A DNA stretch of 64,000 bases from NCBI RefSeq assembly GCF_019059575.1, contig NW_024881670.1, forward strand, positions 654,001 to 718,000. Direction: 5' to 3'. The notes under the pieces are model-generated. The model saw only the letters and a program-made list of their open reading frames with translations. It was not told the origin of the DNA and searched no databases. A program made the position numbers and the translations under genes. The DNA is from Amphibalanus amphitrite. Its lineage: Eukaryota; Arthropoda; Thecostraca; Balanomorpha; Balanidae. Positions 1 through 11,300 of this stretch are shown in pieces; the stretch's first letter is position 1, and each line of letters opens with the position of its first letter.

Positions 1-352
1 GATTACGCAACCATCCTCTGTCCCGTCCGGCGCCGCATGGTAACGAACAAAACCTATCTGTCCGTCCGCGCACACCTGCCGGCCCGCCGCTATGTGTCAC
101 AATCGCATCTCCGCCGGAAGTGACCGAAAAACGCGACTGAACTTTCCACCCACACGAGCCGCTTCCCGCGCTGCTCAATTTCACTCGGTTCGGGCTAATT
201 TTCCTATCGTGTCGACTGTATTGCGCCGACTGTGTTCCAGCGGTCCCACGGCACCGCTAGCGGCCTCAGTGAATCTTCCTGCCCTTACAGCCGGCCGTCT
301 AGCCGCCGCCGTCGTCGCCGCCGCCGCCCACCCCGCTCACTTTCCTTAGTGA

Positions 353-360
353 TGACGTCA
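353..360. promoter_or_regulatory. CRE palindrome (TGACGTCA) upstream of the secreted-protein gene
   Basis: A perfect TGACGTCA lies about 220 bp before the ATG at 579, within a very CpG-rich stretch. A further TGACGT/GACGTC cluster lies near 464-475. CREB/ATF factors bind this palindrome, so cAMP-responsive transcription is possible. The same 8-mer also recurs inside TTAA elements elsewhere in the window, so its presence alone does not prove function. Confidence 0.4.
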
Positions 361-578
361 CGACCCTGATCGGCGATGACCAAAGGCGGTACAGCGAAAC
401 CAAACGTCTGCGGCCGCGCCGGGCCGGCCGGCAGCGCCGCCGTCGCCGCCGTTCGCTGCTGTTGACGTGACGTCCGGCGGCCGGAGGGCATCAACAAAAC
501 CCTCCTCTCACTTTCGAGCGGCGGCCGGCGGCCGGCGAGCGCCAGTTCGTCTGGGCGAGTCGCCGAGACCGGTCCGCC

Positions 579-1031
579 ATGGCGTCTTCGCGTCTCTGTC
601 TGCTCGCGCTCGCCTCGCTGGTTTGTCTGGCTCACGGCCGGCCGCCGGTCAGCCTCCTCAGCGTTCTACCGGCCGGTCTGAGCAGACTGCTGAGGCCCTG
701 GACGGCTCGGCCCGACCCGAGCCGAGGCCCGGACCGCATGGAGAGCCTCCGAACGGTCAGCACGGATCCCGGCCACCTAGATGACGGGCTCGACTTCAAC
801 GAGCGGCGGCGCTTCCTCAGTCAGCCGGACCGCGAGTTCTCCGTGTACAACCCGGACGCTCCGCCGCTCTCCGACAGCCGCTCGGTGCGCCGCTGGGGCG
901 ACGCGCGACAGGAGCACGGCGACCCGTGGCGCCCCGCGCGCCCGCCGGCGCCCCGACACGACGCCTGGTCTCGCGGCTGGGGCGCGCGGCGACCCGTCAG
1001 CAGAGCGTCCGTCAGGTGGGGCAGCAGGTAG
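579..1031 (+). CDS. Small secreted protein, possible peptide precursor
   Basis: The 150-residue ORF starts at an ATG in a good Kozak context (gccATGG). It begins with a classic signal peptide: MASSR followed by a Leu/Ala/Cys-rich core ending in CLAHG, with likely cleavage after about residue 20. The mature part is Arg/Pro/Trp-rich and acidic in the middle. It contains basic clusters (RRR near residues 76-78 and RR near 104-105) of the kind used by prohormone convertases. It has no cysteine after the signal region, so it is not a disulfide-rich hormone. A CpG-rich upstream region and an AATAAA at 1279 suggest a compact, perhaps single-exon gene. A CAG|GTAG overlapping the stop could be a splice donor, so the 3' end is not certain. 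I do not recognise the family, and the neuropeptide-precursor reading is inference from signal peptide plus basic sites. Confidence 0.55.
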   Translation: MASSRLCLLALASLVCLAHGRPPVSLLSVLPAGLSRLLRPWTARPDPSRGPDRMESLRTVSTDPGHLDDGLDFNERRRFLSQPDREFSVYNPDAPPLSDSRSVRRWGDARQEHGDPWRPARPPAPRHDAWSRGWGARRPVSRASVRWGSR

Positions 1032-1278
1032 CTGGTCCAGCTGCATAGCTGGTCTACAGAAGCAGCCCGCCGTGAGACTGCGGGCTACCGTGGGATGACG
1101 CTGAGTACAGCGAGTCCCGATCAGGGCTTTTGATGCAGGGTGTCCGGCAGCTCGGATCTTCCGAGAGTGTATCTGTGATGCCGATATCGTCCTGTATGAA
1201 GGTATGTTATTCCTGTTGTTATGTTTGAGCCTTATGTGGCTGGCAGTTATATTGTTGGTACATTTATAAGTTGGACAG

Positions 1279-1284
1279 AATAAA
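1279..1284 (+). terminator. Polyadenylation signal AATAAA
   Basis: A canonical AATAAA lies about 250 bp after the stop codon of the secreted-protein ORF, on the same strand. It fits a short 3' UTR. From 1285 to 1749 no gene or repeat is apparent; the sequence is AT-rich and non-coding. Confidence 0.5.
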
Positions 1285-1749
1285 TAGCGACGGGCGTGAT
1301 GAATGTGTGACATGGAAATGATGCGAGAGATTTGAATTTAGGTATTTGTCTCACATAAAGTTTTACAACAGTTCCATTTCGAGGATGTGAGGAAATCCGA
1401 CAAGATGAAAGAAGCACAAGAACGATAGATATTCTGATAATGATGTCTACCTAATAGCCGTCTCGGTAAAAGCTACCATGGGTTTTACCCTTGCGAACTG
1501 TTGAACATAAAGTTTCATAAAATATTAACTTAAAAAAAAGATGCTAAAAAATGTTAATAGTATATTCGGAAGGTGTAGGCACGCATTTTGAGATGTTTCT
1601 TGCTCGCAATTATCAGCCTGAGCCACTGTCCACTTAATAAGTTGCCCACGCAGCTGAGCGCATCACATCGCTATTGAGTTGCTGTAGCTGCATACGAGTT
1701 CACAAGGCCTTTGCCCGTTTTAATTAAAATGGTTCTTGCTCGCATAACT

Positions 1750-2785
1750 TTAACCCTCGCCGGACGAGGGGGGGGGGGTGCCGCCCCCCCCCATAGGGTT
1801 TTTTCGCGATAGCTCCGAACACGCTGGCGATAGAGAGCTGAAACTTGGCATACCTGACCTTTGATCCAAGCCGGATCTTTTGACAGCAACCGCATTTTTG
1901 GGTCAGGTCAGGTCACTGACCTATGACGTCATAAGTGAACCTCTGCAAGGTCTTCAGATGTCGCAACTTCGCAACGCCCTCACTGCCAGAGGAGATGTCA
2001 CAGGGAAATGAAACTTGCAGGATGTAGTATCCATTATGAGTCCCACAACTTGTATATCTCGGATTTTTCCTAAAGGTCATATGAGGTCAGGTCATTTTCG
2101 TGACCTCACCATTATAAGTCAATGGGGAAAAATGAAAACTGCTATTCTGGCGCCGGGAACGATCTCCAACTATCTCAAGCACACAGAATCGTGATTTGAT
2201 GCACTCCTTGCAAGGTTAGATGCGTCACTTTTGCGATGTTGACCTTGCGTGACGTCATTTATGACGTCATCAAGGTCATATTAGTTTTTCGTCAATAACT
2301 CTTGATCAAATTGAGCTAGCGAGTCGGGAAAGCCACCAATGGACTCAGGAAGGCCTGCCGAATCGAATGATATGTGACATGACCTCTTTCGACCAACCTC
2401 GTGACCTGGGGGTGCTGACCTGACCTTGACCTGAGGTCAACACCCCAAGTTGACCTGACCCGGACAAAAAGTATATCATTCGACGCGCCTGAGCGAGGCG
2501 AACACGATGCTGCCAAAATCGGCGCTCTGCGGCCGTTTTTTGCGAAGTTATTCACCAAAAACTGAACCGTACCTTGGGGCACTTGACCTGACCTCAGAGG
2601 TCACCGGTTGACCTAGGACCTTAAAATCGGGTACCATTCTCTGCGTCTCGTAACGGCGCACACGCTCGTTTTTTCCGCGACGCGCTAGCTCCACCAGGGG
2701 CGAAACGGCGAGGGGGGGGGGGTCGTACCCGCCCCCCCCTCGGCCGGCGCGTATGTAGAAAACCAATAGGTCCGGCGAGGGTTAA
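1750..2785. mobile_element. TTAA-flanked MITE 'A' (piggyBac-like, non-autonomous)
   Basis: It is flanked by TTAA at 1750-1753 and 2782-2785. Terminal repeats read CCCTCGCCGGA and TCCGGCGAGGG. Just inside each end is a G-run/C-run hairpin (about 1768-1792 and 2714-2740). The left end has one copy of the terminal motif and the right end has two (the inner copy near 2740-2750). The interior carries many GGTCA/TGACC units and TGACGTCA palindromes (1923, 2250-2268). There is no transposase ORF. TTAA duplication and CCC-starting ends are the piggyBac superfamily hallmark. Confidence 0.85.
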
Positions 2786-4130
2786 GACGAGAAGGTTGAA
2801 GTTCACTCAGTTGATGGCTCTTGTCAGTGAATGAAACATTGCTCTGCGGAGTGTTTCGTGACGGAAAGATCCATTTATCACGCTCAAACATGGTGGTTCT
2901 ATCTTGTGCCTGGCTTTGGGTCATCACTCTCAGGCCTCTGACAAGAAAATCACAAACTAACTGTCCGTTCTCAGACTAACAAATTGACCAAACTCCTCAG
3001 AAGTGAACGGCATAGTATCCGTTCGGCAGTTCGTAGGCCTGAACAATATCAGCCCTGGCTTTGTTGATAAGCTCTTAACCCATATCTTGCGGGCACTCAG
3101 CTTCTCTAATTTTTCGTCCTAATAATATCTCCGAAACGACGCTATAGCTACAGGCGCGTCAAATTCTGCTGTCACCCACAACTCAAATCGCGCTATGAAA
3201 AAATTGAAAGTGTTTTCACTTCTTTGTTTATCGATCAAAACTGACTTTTGTATGAAACGAAACTGGCATATGACCATGTTCGGTGCGTGCTAAAATTGTT
3301 TCAATGATGATTAGAAGATCCAACTCCCAGACGTGCTCATCCATTTCAAGTGTCCCTACATAGGGAAGGCTTCATCCAGTTTGTTCTGCACAGCTGCACA
3401 ATTCACTTGTAATTGCCTGTAGATGAAAATTACAATGAAACGAATGCTTACACATAAAATTTTACTGATATTCTTACAATTTCTATGGATGGACCTTCCT
3501 GGAAACCCACACCATGCTGAAGTAGTTGTTTTAGAAGCACCAAAGCTTGAACACGTTAAAACAGACTATTGTATTGTACCTACGTTATCTAAGTATCCAA
3601 CAAGCTTGAAAGAATGTCAAAAGAATGTTTTGTTATACCTCATCTATGTAGGTAGCCCACAACCATGAATGTCCAAAATCGATAACAAGGAGCAGCAATT
3701 ATTCACGAGAAGCTAAACGGACCATCAATTGCTCAGTGGTGCGCATTGAGAATGCATTGCCAAAATTTACTACCCCCATTTGTCGCTTTCTAAGCGTTGA
3801 ACCGAAGCACAATGAAATTCGTATGAACCTCTATACTCGTATACCTTCCTTTGCTACTGATACCAATTTCATTCAGATGCTCAACCTCCTCCCAGCCGAT
3901 CGGCGCATAACTTCTTATGACGTTTGTCAATTATTTATCAGTATATGTCCGGTTTATCCCAACGAAACGCTAGGATAAAAGGCAAAAAGGAACACCTAGC
4001 TCCTTATCTACCTGGCCCCTGTGAAACGGGTCGGTTGTCGGCCTGATCTTGACCCCAGCGCGGCCACGTGGGACAGTTCAGGGTATAACTTCCCAAAGCC
4101 GCTATCTCCGGGTGGCAGAGCGAGACAGAG
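2786..4130. other. Intergenic stretch without a supported gene
   Basis: Two 80-codon plus-strand ORFs occur (3423-3668 and 3736-3978) in AT-richer DNA. Neither has a recognisable motif and no splice pattern links them. Nothing else is evident. Confidence 0.4.
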
Positions 4131-4132
4131 AA

Positions 4133-4218
<86 letters not shown>

Positions 4219-4290
4219 AGAACGAAGCCCGAAGGAGAGAGAGAGAGAGAGGGAGAGAACGAAGGAGAGAGAGAGAGGGAGAGAGAACGA

Positions 4291-4367
<77 letters not shown>
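4131..4367. repeat. Interrupted (GA)n microsatellite
   Basis: About 237 bp is almost pure GA, with internal GGGAGAGAACGAAGG interruptions repeated three times. This shows local duplication of an interrupted unit. It produces long RERERE and SLSLSL pseudo-ORFs in all phases, which are not genes. Confidence 0.97.
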
Positions 4368-4369
<2 letters not shown>

Positions 4370-4670
4370 GGGTGCGAGCGAGCCGTCCGCTCCACATCTC
4401 TCCTCTCCCCTCCCGGCCGCCCGGCCGCCCACTCGCAGTAGGTACGACATGTGAGCGGCCGCCGTGGGCCGCGGCCGGCTGACTTGGGTCATCACATTAG
4501 GACCCAGCCGGCGCCAGGGTCAGCCGTGGACACTGATGCACGGTCACGGAACAGACTTTCCCGCCATTCACTATTCAGCTGTTTGACCTGTGACATTCGG
4601 AGACGGATCTCACCAGTGGAATAGTCACTGCAGATGTGCTGTTTGCGGTCTGTGTCGGTGGGGTGGAGGT

Positions 4671-4692
4671 GGGGGGGGGGGGGGGGGGGGGG
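4671..4692. repeat. G22 homopolymer
   Basis: This is an uninterrupted run of 22 guanines outside any identified TTAA element. It may also be prone to assembly or length error. Confidence 0.9.
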
Positions 4693-4823
4693 AAGAACTT
4701 GGGTGGTTGTGGGTGCTTGATCTGATTTTTTTTTTGCTAGGCTAAGTCAATTATTAACAGCATCAAATCGCTGATAAGGTGGAGAAAATAGTTCAATTCA
4801 TTGCTGTCAATCAATTTTTATTG

Positions 4824-5026
4824 CCCTGAGGCCAGTTTTACCAACAGAAAAATAGCCGCCTGCCGGAATTTTTTTGCCTAAAGATCGCTTCACATATGGA
4901 GCGCCTAAATGAGATAAGCACGTACGCGAATGGGGCTTTGCCGTTTACGCTCTGTATGTGAAGCGGTCTTTAAGCAAAAAATTCCAGCAGGCTGCTATTT
5001 TTCTGTTGGTAAAACTGGCCTCACTG
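4824..5026. mobile_element. Foldback MITE with ~77-bp arms
   Basis: The left arm (about 4826-4902, beginning ctgaggccagttttacc) is the near-perfect reverse complement of the right arm (about 4948-5024, ending ggtaaaactggcctcac), with a ~45-bp spacer. The transcript would form one long hairpin. The TTAA of element B abuts its right tip at 5027, so the piggyBac-like copy landed at the very edge of this older element. No clear target duplication was found. Confidence 0.8.
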
Positions 5027-6216
5027 TTAACCCGCGCCCCGCTGGGCTATTCAGCCATACGCGCCCTGCTGGGGGGGGGGGGGGGCAGATTCTGCCCCCC
5101 CTGTCTAACTTCCGAACCGATGGTCGTAGAAAGACGGGGAAAACGGCAATCGAAAGCTCTCAACAAGGCAGATCTTAAGAGCCCGAATTTTTTTGCTCAA
5201 GTAGGTCAGAGGTCAGGTCAAGGTCAGGTCAAGGGTACAAAATGCAAGTTTCTACAGTATCGGCCTTGCACCGTAGTTGCCGAAGAATGAACTAAGACTG
5301 ATTGCCCAAAACGTGTTCTTAGACTACCAAGACAATATTCGTTGCATAGAATGTCATTCAAAGGTCAAGGTCAAGGTCAGGTCAGGTCAGGTCAGGTCAC
5401 CAAAAACAAAATATAGAAAAGGGCATGTGCGACACATGTTTTAGGGGTTATTTTACTCATAGAATTCAATAGGCACACTCAATAAGTGATATGGACCACC
5501 TCTGGATGAATTTCAGGTCGAGGTCAGGTCAAGGTCAGGTCAAGTGAGGTCAAATTTTGAAGTTGGCTGTTAAGGCCTAAAAAGGTGTCTATCTGATGCA
5601 GTTTTTCACGGCAAATCGAATGGTGCTATTGCTGTTTCCGTACGAGGTCTAGAACTTCCAAACAAATCATTTTTCAAAAATTTTGTGTGTCGTGACGTCA
5701 TAAAATTTTGAATAACTCCCACATTTTTGAACCGATTCTTCTAGAAATTGGTATGTAGGTGCCCATAGACCACTTCTTTGACATATTTTCCGGTTTTTTT
5801 CGATACACTCAAAATTTTGGATTTTATAAATATTTTTCCAAAAAAGTCAGTTTTTTGAAAAAATTTGGGCCAAAATCCAAAATTTTCAAAAACCCGAGAT
5901 AGCCATTTGATAGACAAAGTAGAATCACGTATAACCTTTTTGTTACGTCTTGATTCCTTTAAAAATGAAGATGTTAGCGGCGTTTGAAATTTTGCCGTTT
6001 TTGAGGCGAAAATGGCGAACATGACGTCACTAAAACGTCAATTTCTCAAAAAAAATTCAGACGGATTTCGCTCAAATTTTCAGGAAACGTGTCAAATTGA
6101 TGTATAATAAGGTACTGAAAGTTTGACGTCGCTGGCGTAACGCGTTTAGAAGTTATTGGCGAAAAACGGGAGGGGGGCAGATTCTGCCCCCCCCCCCCCA
6201 GCGGGGCGCGGGTTAA
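5027..6216. mobile_element. TTAA-flanked MITE 'B' (piggyBac-like)
   Basis: TTAA lies at 5027-5030 and 6213-6216, with terminal repeats CCCGCGCCCCGCTGGG and its complement. The left end is double (second CGCCCTGCTGGG ~27 nt inside); the right end is single. Matching hairpins with loop CAGATTCTG between G- and C-runs occur at both ends (5070-5100 and 6170-6200). The interior has arrays of AGGTCA-type units (5211-5230, 5360-5400, 5519-5550). The interior is clearly homologous to element D in opposite orientation. Confidence 0.88.
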
Positions 6217-7983
6217 GTCCGTAAAATCTAACCGATATGCCGTATTGCCGGTTATATTTAGTCATGCGCCGTTCCAGTCAAATCGTCTCAGAACCTCTGC
6301 ATTGTAATAGGCATCATTTTTTACAGAAAATGCGACGCAGCTGGATGCCGCCATGACACCTTTATGACAGCTCTTTTGTTCAGATCAAGCTTATTTCAAT
6401 TAAAGTAATTGCAATGCAGCTGGCGTCGCAGCAGAATTATACAAGCGAGAAAAGGCCAGATTTAAACTGGAAAACGAATCAAATTAGCAACGTTTAAAAC
6501 AACCAGGACACCGTACTGCATTTTAGCTCGGCTTTAGACTTCCACACAGCTTAAAAAGAACGAAAAACTCCCACTGCGAGACAGCTGGTAAGTGACGCCG
6601 CCTCACAACGTTGCGAGATAATAACTCTGTCAATGTCAGGGCCCTGCAGCACTGGGGTAGCTCTGGTATTAGGTCTTCTGCACGTGTCGACCGTAATGTG
6701 CTGTTGGTCCGAAGAAGCGACATCAAAGGTGGGCTGCAACACAAACGTCAGGATCTACTGCAGAACTAAGTGCGGGTCGATAAGACGCATCTTCTGAGCA
6801 GAGCGTGTAACATTTTAGGACGGCTATCCATACGAGAAGACGCAATACCATATCCATGGTGAATGGTGATGAATGCTGACTGCTTACACATTGTTGGAAC
6901 CTGCTGTTTAACCTGTTTTCATAACAGTCCTTTCGGAGACACATTGAACATGAATATTCAGTTACGTCTCTTTTTTTTGTAACACTCTGGGGTGTTCCGG
7001 CGTTTCGATGCTCTCATCGCGTCATCGCCATCCTCCAAATATTATTTCCATTAAAAATCATACTAATATAATGTAGAACGAAAAACGGATCTCATTATTC
7101 ACGGGCCGTGCTTTATTGGAGTCATAACGTTCCCTGAATCTGCGATGACCGGCTGCCTATGACAGCCGGACCTGGCTCGGGTCCCCGCGGGCCCGAGGAG
7201 GAGGGGGGGGGGAGGGTGCCGGGGTGGTCGCTCTGACCGTCCGTCATCACGCCGCTCTCATCCCGGCGCCGGCGGGTGGCGCAGAGGGGCGGGACCGCTT
7301 CTGATGACCCCCGATGATGATAAATGTCACTGTTTACCGACGACACGGTGAGCGGCGGGCAGCTGAGCCCCGCCGATCCACGGTCGCTACGGGACGTCTA
7401 TAGGCCGAGCACGTAATTTTCAGCGGCAAGCAATGAATTCGATGAGGCGATACCGATCGTCTTTGGTTCTTCGTTGAATGGCTGTTTGCTTATGTCGACG
7501 CTATAATCCAAGGCCGAGTTTTTTTTAGTGATTAATATATTTTCCTCTTGATCATCAATTTTATGTAATAACTAGCCAATATCGTTCACAGTAGACAGCA
7601 ACTACTCAAATCTATATGGGTGTTATTTTTATTTTGTTTTGCGTCTGATATCCAGTCAAATATCGTAGGTCATGCCGTGCAGTTTTTCCGCTACTTTGCG
7701 GCGCTCTCTCTTTATCTTGCCGACATGTTTACTCGGGCGAGGGAGCCAGTCTCCGCCTCCGTGCCAAGTTCACAGTTGATTGGCCCGGGGTCGTCCCGAA
7801 GCGGCCACCGGGCTGACATGAGCTGGGCGTGCTTATTCATCCATGATGCGTCGACAATTATGACTACCGCCCTGACGAGCTGTCGATCGCTGTCGTCCCG
7901 CTGTTATCTCGCTGCCATGGCAGCGTTGCAAGACGGCTGACTCAGAAGCAGAGTACTGAGCAGTGGGCAAGTCGCCGGCGCGG
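6217..7983. other. Intergenic stretch without a supported gene
   Basis: Only short ORFs without recognisable domains are present. A GC-rich segment with a G-run lies at 7170-7270. Nothing supports a gene. Confidence 0.4.
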
Positions 7984-8310
7984 GGTTAGTGCAAGTACAC
8001 GATCAGAGATGGCAGGGTAGTCGTGCCGCCTGAAAGATACTGCACCGCATTACTCTTTCACCATTTGACGTAAGTGCAAATATCTGTCCAGAGATGGCAG
8101 GGTAGTCATGACACCTGAAAGATACTGCACCGCATTACTCATTCACCATTAGACGTAAGTGTTAATATCCGCCAGGAGATGGCAGGGTAGTCGTAACGCC
8201 TGAAGCATGCTGCACCGCATTACTCGTTCAGTGGTTAGTGTAAATATCCGCCCACAGATGGCAGGGTGGTTGTGACGCCTGAAGGATACTGCGCCGCATT
8301 GCTGATTCGC
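7984..8310. repeat. 85-bp tandem repeat, about 4 copies
   Basis: The motif gatggcagggt recurs at about 8008, 8093, 8178 and 8257, giving periods of 85, 85 and 79 bp. Each unit also carries ctgcaccgcattactc and ttagtgcaa/gacgtaagtg blocks. The last copy is the most diverged. There is no coding potential. Confidence 0.88.
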
Positions 8311-11300
8311 CGCCAGACTACGCAGCTCAGTGAACTGTGAGTGAGAAGTGCCCTACAGCAGTTCCTTTTCGTCGTCCCACACTTTCTGACTCTAACGAGT
8401 TCGCCAGAAGATGGAATTAAGTAAGCGATCATACGTCCCCTGAGCGCCAGCTTCTGCTAAACTTTGTATGCGGCCGGAGATCTGACGGCACCATTTCAAT
8501 TTCATCTCGGCTCTCCGGGGACCTTTTATGAGACTTCTCAGAAGGTCAGGTCTCATCTCACTCACTGATCACACCGTAACGATCCTAAACCGACTTCACG
8601 AGCTCACTGATGATTCTGGCACGTCCCTCTGAGTGCATACTTGATGCTTCATACCCAGAGAAACGACGCGGGGCGGTGTTTTCGGAATAAGCACGGCGCC
8701 GTGTTCCAAACAGCCGAGACGCCCGGTGCGCTCATGGATGCATTCGGGCGAGCTTCCTTTGCCTTTCATCTGACACGCAGATACCTACTATCATCCAGGA
8801 TGCCGGCCAGGAATAGCCCGATACCGTGAGGATGGGGCGGGGGGGGGGGGGGGCGATGCAAGGGAGGCGGATGAAGGTAACGACGTCCTGTGCTCGATTT
8901 AGCTAAGAACGCCGACAGTCGACAGACAACATATGCAATAAAATTTTTGGAATATGCATTTAATTACACTGAAAATGTGCCGTATTTGTTAAGTAAGAAG
9001 AGAAGTCTCAATAAATTTGAATGTGGAACTCTCTCAAGGGTTCGGCATTCATATTCGATCAAAAATTGTCTGAACGATTTAAGACAATGATATCACAGTG
9101 CAGTTGCGTTATACTAATGCGTTCACCCGTGCAATGAGCATCTTCGTGTTGAAGTATAGCATTATCGGAACATCTTTGATGCATTCACCAACACATACTG
9201 GCCTCACTCTGCTTTCATTGGGGGTATCCGACGTTCATTATGTCCTTAAAGACGCTGGAAAGACGCTGGAAGGCATAGAACTGAGAGTAAATGCGGGTTT
9301 AAACTAGCGGTGGAGTTTCGTCATTTCCTGTTATTTGCAGCGGAGCGCGACGCCAGTCGCCATAATCGCACTGTTTTCTTCTCAAAGGCAAGAACCATTG
9401 TTTGGAGGAGCCGGAGTGAAAAGGCTCAAACAGTTGTCGCTGGAGAAAAGGCCTCCAATTCTTCTCCGGATCTTGCTAAACAAGATCCGAAGACTTTCGG
9501 GTCAGTGTCGGCTATGTGAGAAGGCGGAGGTGTGTGGTGTGCTCTGAGGCACGGTTCAGAAGAGATTTTTTGCCACTGCACGTAACACATCGCGACTTTG
9601 ACAGCTGAAATCGGAAGTTCGAAGCGGTCACGTCCAAGCAGGGAAAGTTCTGGGGAAGTTTTCCATTCAGGCTCTCATTGGAGAAGCATGACAGATGGCC
9701 GTTAAAACTTCTGTACTTCAGAGCCATAACAACGTGCTTACTAATTAGCGAGGCCCATCATGGAAGCCCACGGGGACGTGCCGAAACTACTATGGCAGAG
9801 ACAAACCTCGCCGAGCTCTGCAGCACGCTAGTCACCAGACGCTGAGCTGATAGAAAAATGATGCAGCCCCAACGGAATATAACGGCGGAAATCTCTTTCG
9901 GAATATTCGGCACGTGCCGCCGCCCTGGAAATCATTCGCAGCCGTGCAATCTCGGCTGGCCGGCCGGGCCGCCCGGACGCCGGGCGCCCATCAGCAGTCT
10001 TTGTGTCGCCCCTATAGCCAGAGGCGGTGGGCGTGACGGCCTTTCGTCAGCCGACGAGCACCTGCCGCATACGTAATGGTTCAATATGGGCCGTGATATA
10101 GCGCCCTAGACGCCGCCATCACTGCCACCGTCGTCTCTGAGTGTGGTGCTCCCCCTGCCTTCTCAGGAGTCCGCGATATTGGGAGGGTACAAATCAGGGC
10201 ATACTGCTTCATTTCAGAGGTCGTGCCAACAGCTCAGTCAGCTCAAGTTGGTCTTAGCTAGAACGGGTAGAAGTTACGAGGCTTCAGATATATGTATCTT
10301 GTGAAATTTCGTCCGGTAATGATGGATCATTTTGATTCCGTGCAGGCTTCAGGGCATTCGTAAGTATCAAAGGATGTAAACGGCGCACCAACATACGAGA
10401 CCCATGTAGAAAGACGACGACCGAACCAGGTCCATGCAATCTCCTCATGCAATCCATGCAAAGCAATTCAAAGAGGACTAACGTGATAAGCAAAAGCAGC
10501 AAGTGCCTTTGTTTAATAAAGGATGAATGTTACAAAAAAAAAAAACATGTGTGACATGAACAGAGTCAGTTTTGAGCTCAGACAGCCATCCACTGTTGTG
10601 TTCGTGTCCGTGATGAGGCGGACCGAGAACAAAGTGAACGACGCCACGGCGAGACCGGCTCGGGACTGTCACGTTCCATTTGGTCGTGACGACGTGATGG
10701 CGTGGATGGACGGCCGGCCGGCCACGAGAGGCGGTGGGTTTCACTGTAGCGTGAAATGGCCGGGCGCGCCTGCAGCCGGGGTCATGCAGCTGTTCTGTTG
10801 GATCACAATGAAACCACGAGCAATCGGACGGATAAAACATCGCGCTGAGGCCAGCTGTGCAGACACAGCAGCCCACATAACCCACCGGTTCGGGCGATTC
10901 AATGACTGGATGTATCGGTGTTCCGACAGCAAACGGAAAATATGGGGCTGACATAACTGGATGTTTGATGAAGCGTTTGATTATATGGAGGACTGGGGTA
11001 CAGAGTCCGGGGCCCGTAACTGCCATCAGCCCTGCCCACTGGTTCAATGATACTCTGGAATAGGGAATAGCACTCACTCCATCGACCCGTTCCTTCTATG
11101 TCCTTACTCATGACACAGAGTCGCTTCGAGATGCACCGTCTCCAGAGAAATCAACTGAGTACATAAAGGAGAGCATTTAGTGGTAGATGAACATCTACCA
11201 TGAGACCCATATAGGCCGAAATCAATAGCTCAATAGCTGGCTCTATTATCCATGTCTATGAATACGTAATAGGGGTGCGGATAATACATTTACTGTTCGG

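Noticed and set aside
3423-3978. Two adjacent 80-codon plus-strand ORFs
   Set aside because: No domain, no homology I can recall and no promoter or splice evidence.
4004-4495. Long ORFs of RERERE or SLSLSL on both strands
   Set aside because: They are readings of the GA microsatellite in all frames; the same holds for 15891-16356 and 55438-56094.
10478-11077. 199-codon minus-strand ORF and the overlapping 142-codon plus-strand ORF (10523-10951)
   Set aside because: They overlap antiparallel, have no recognised domain, no signal peptide and no splice context; most likely chance openings.
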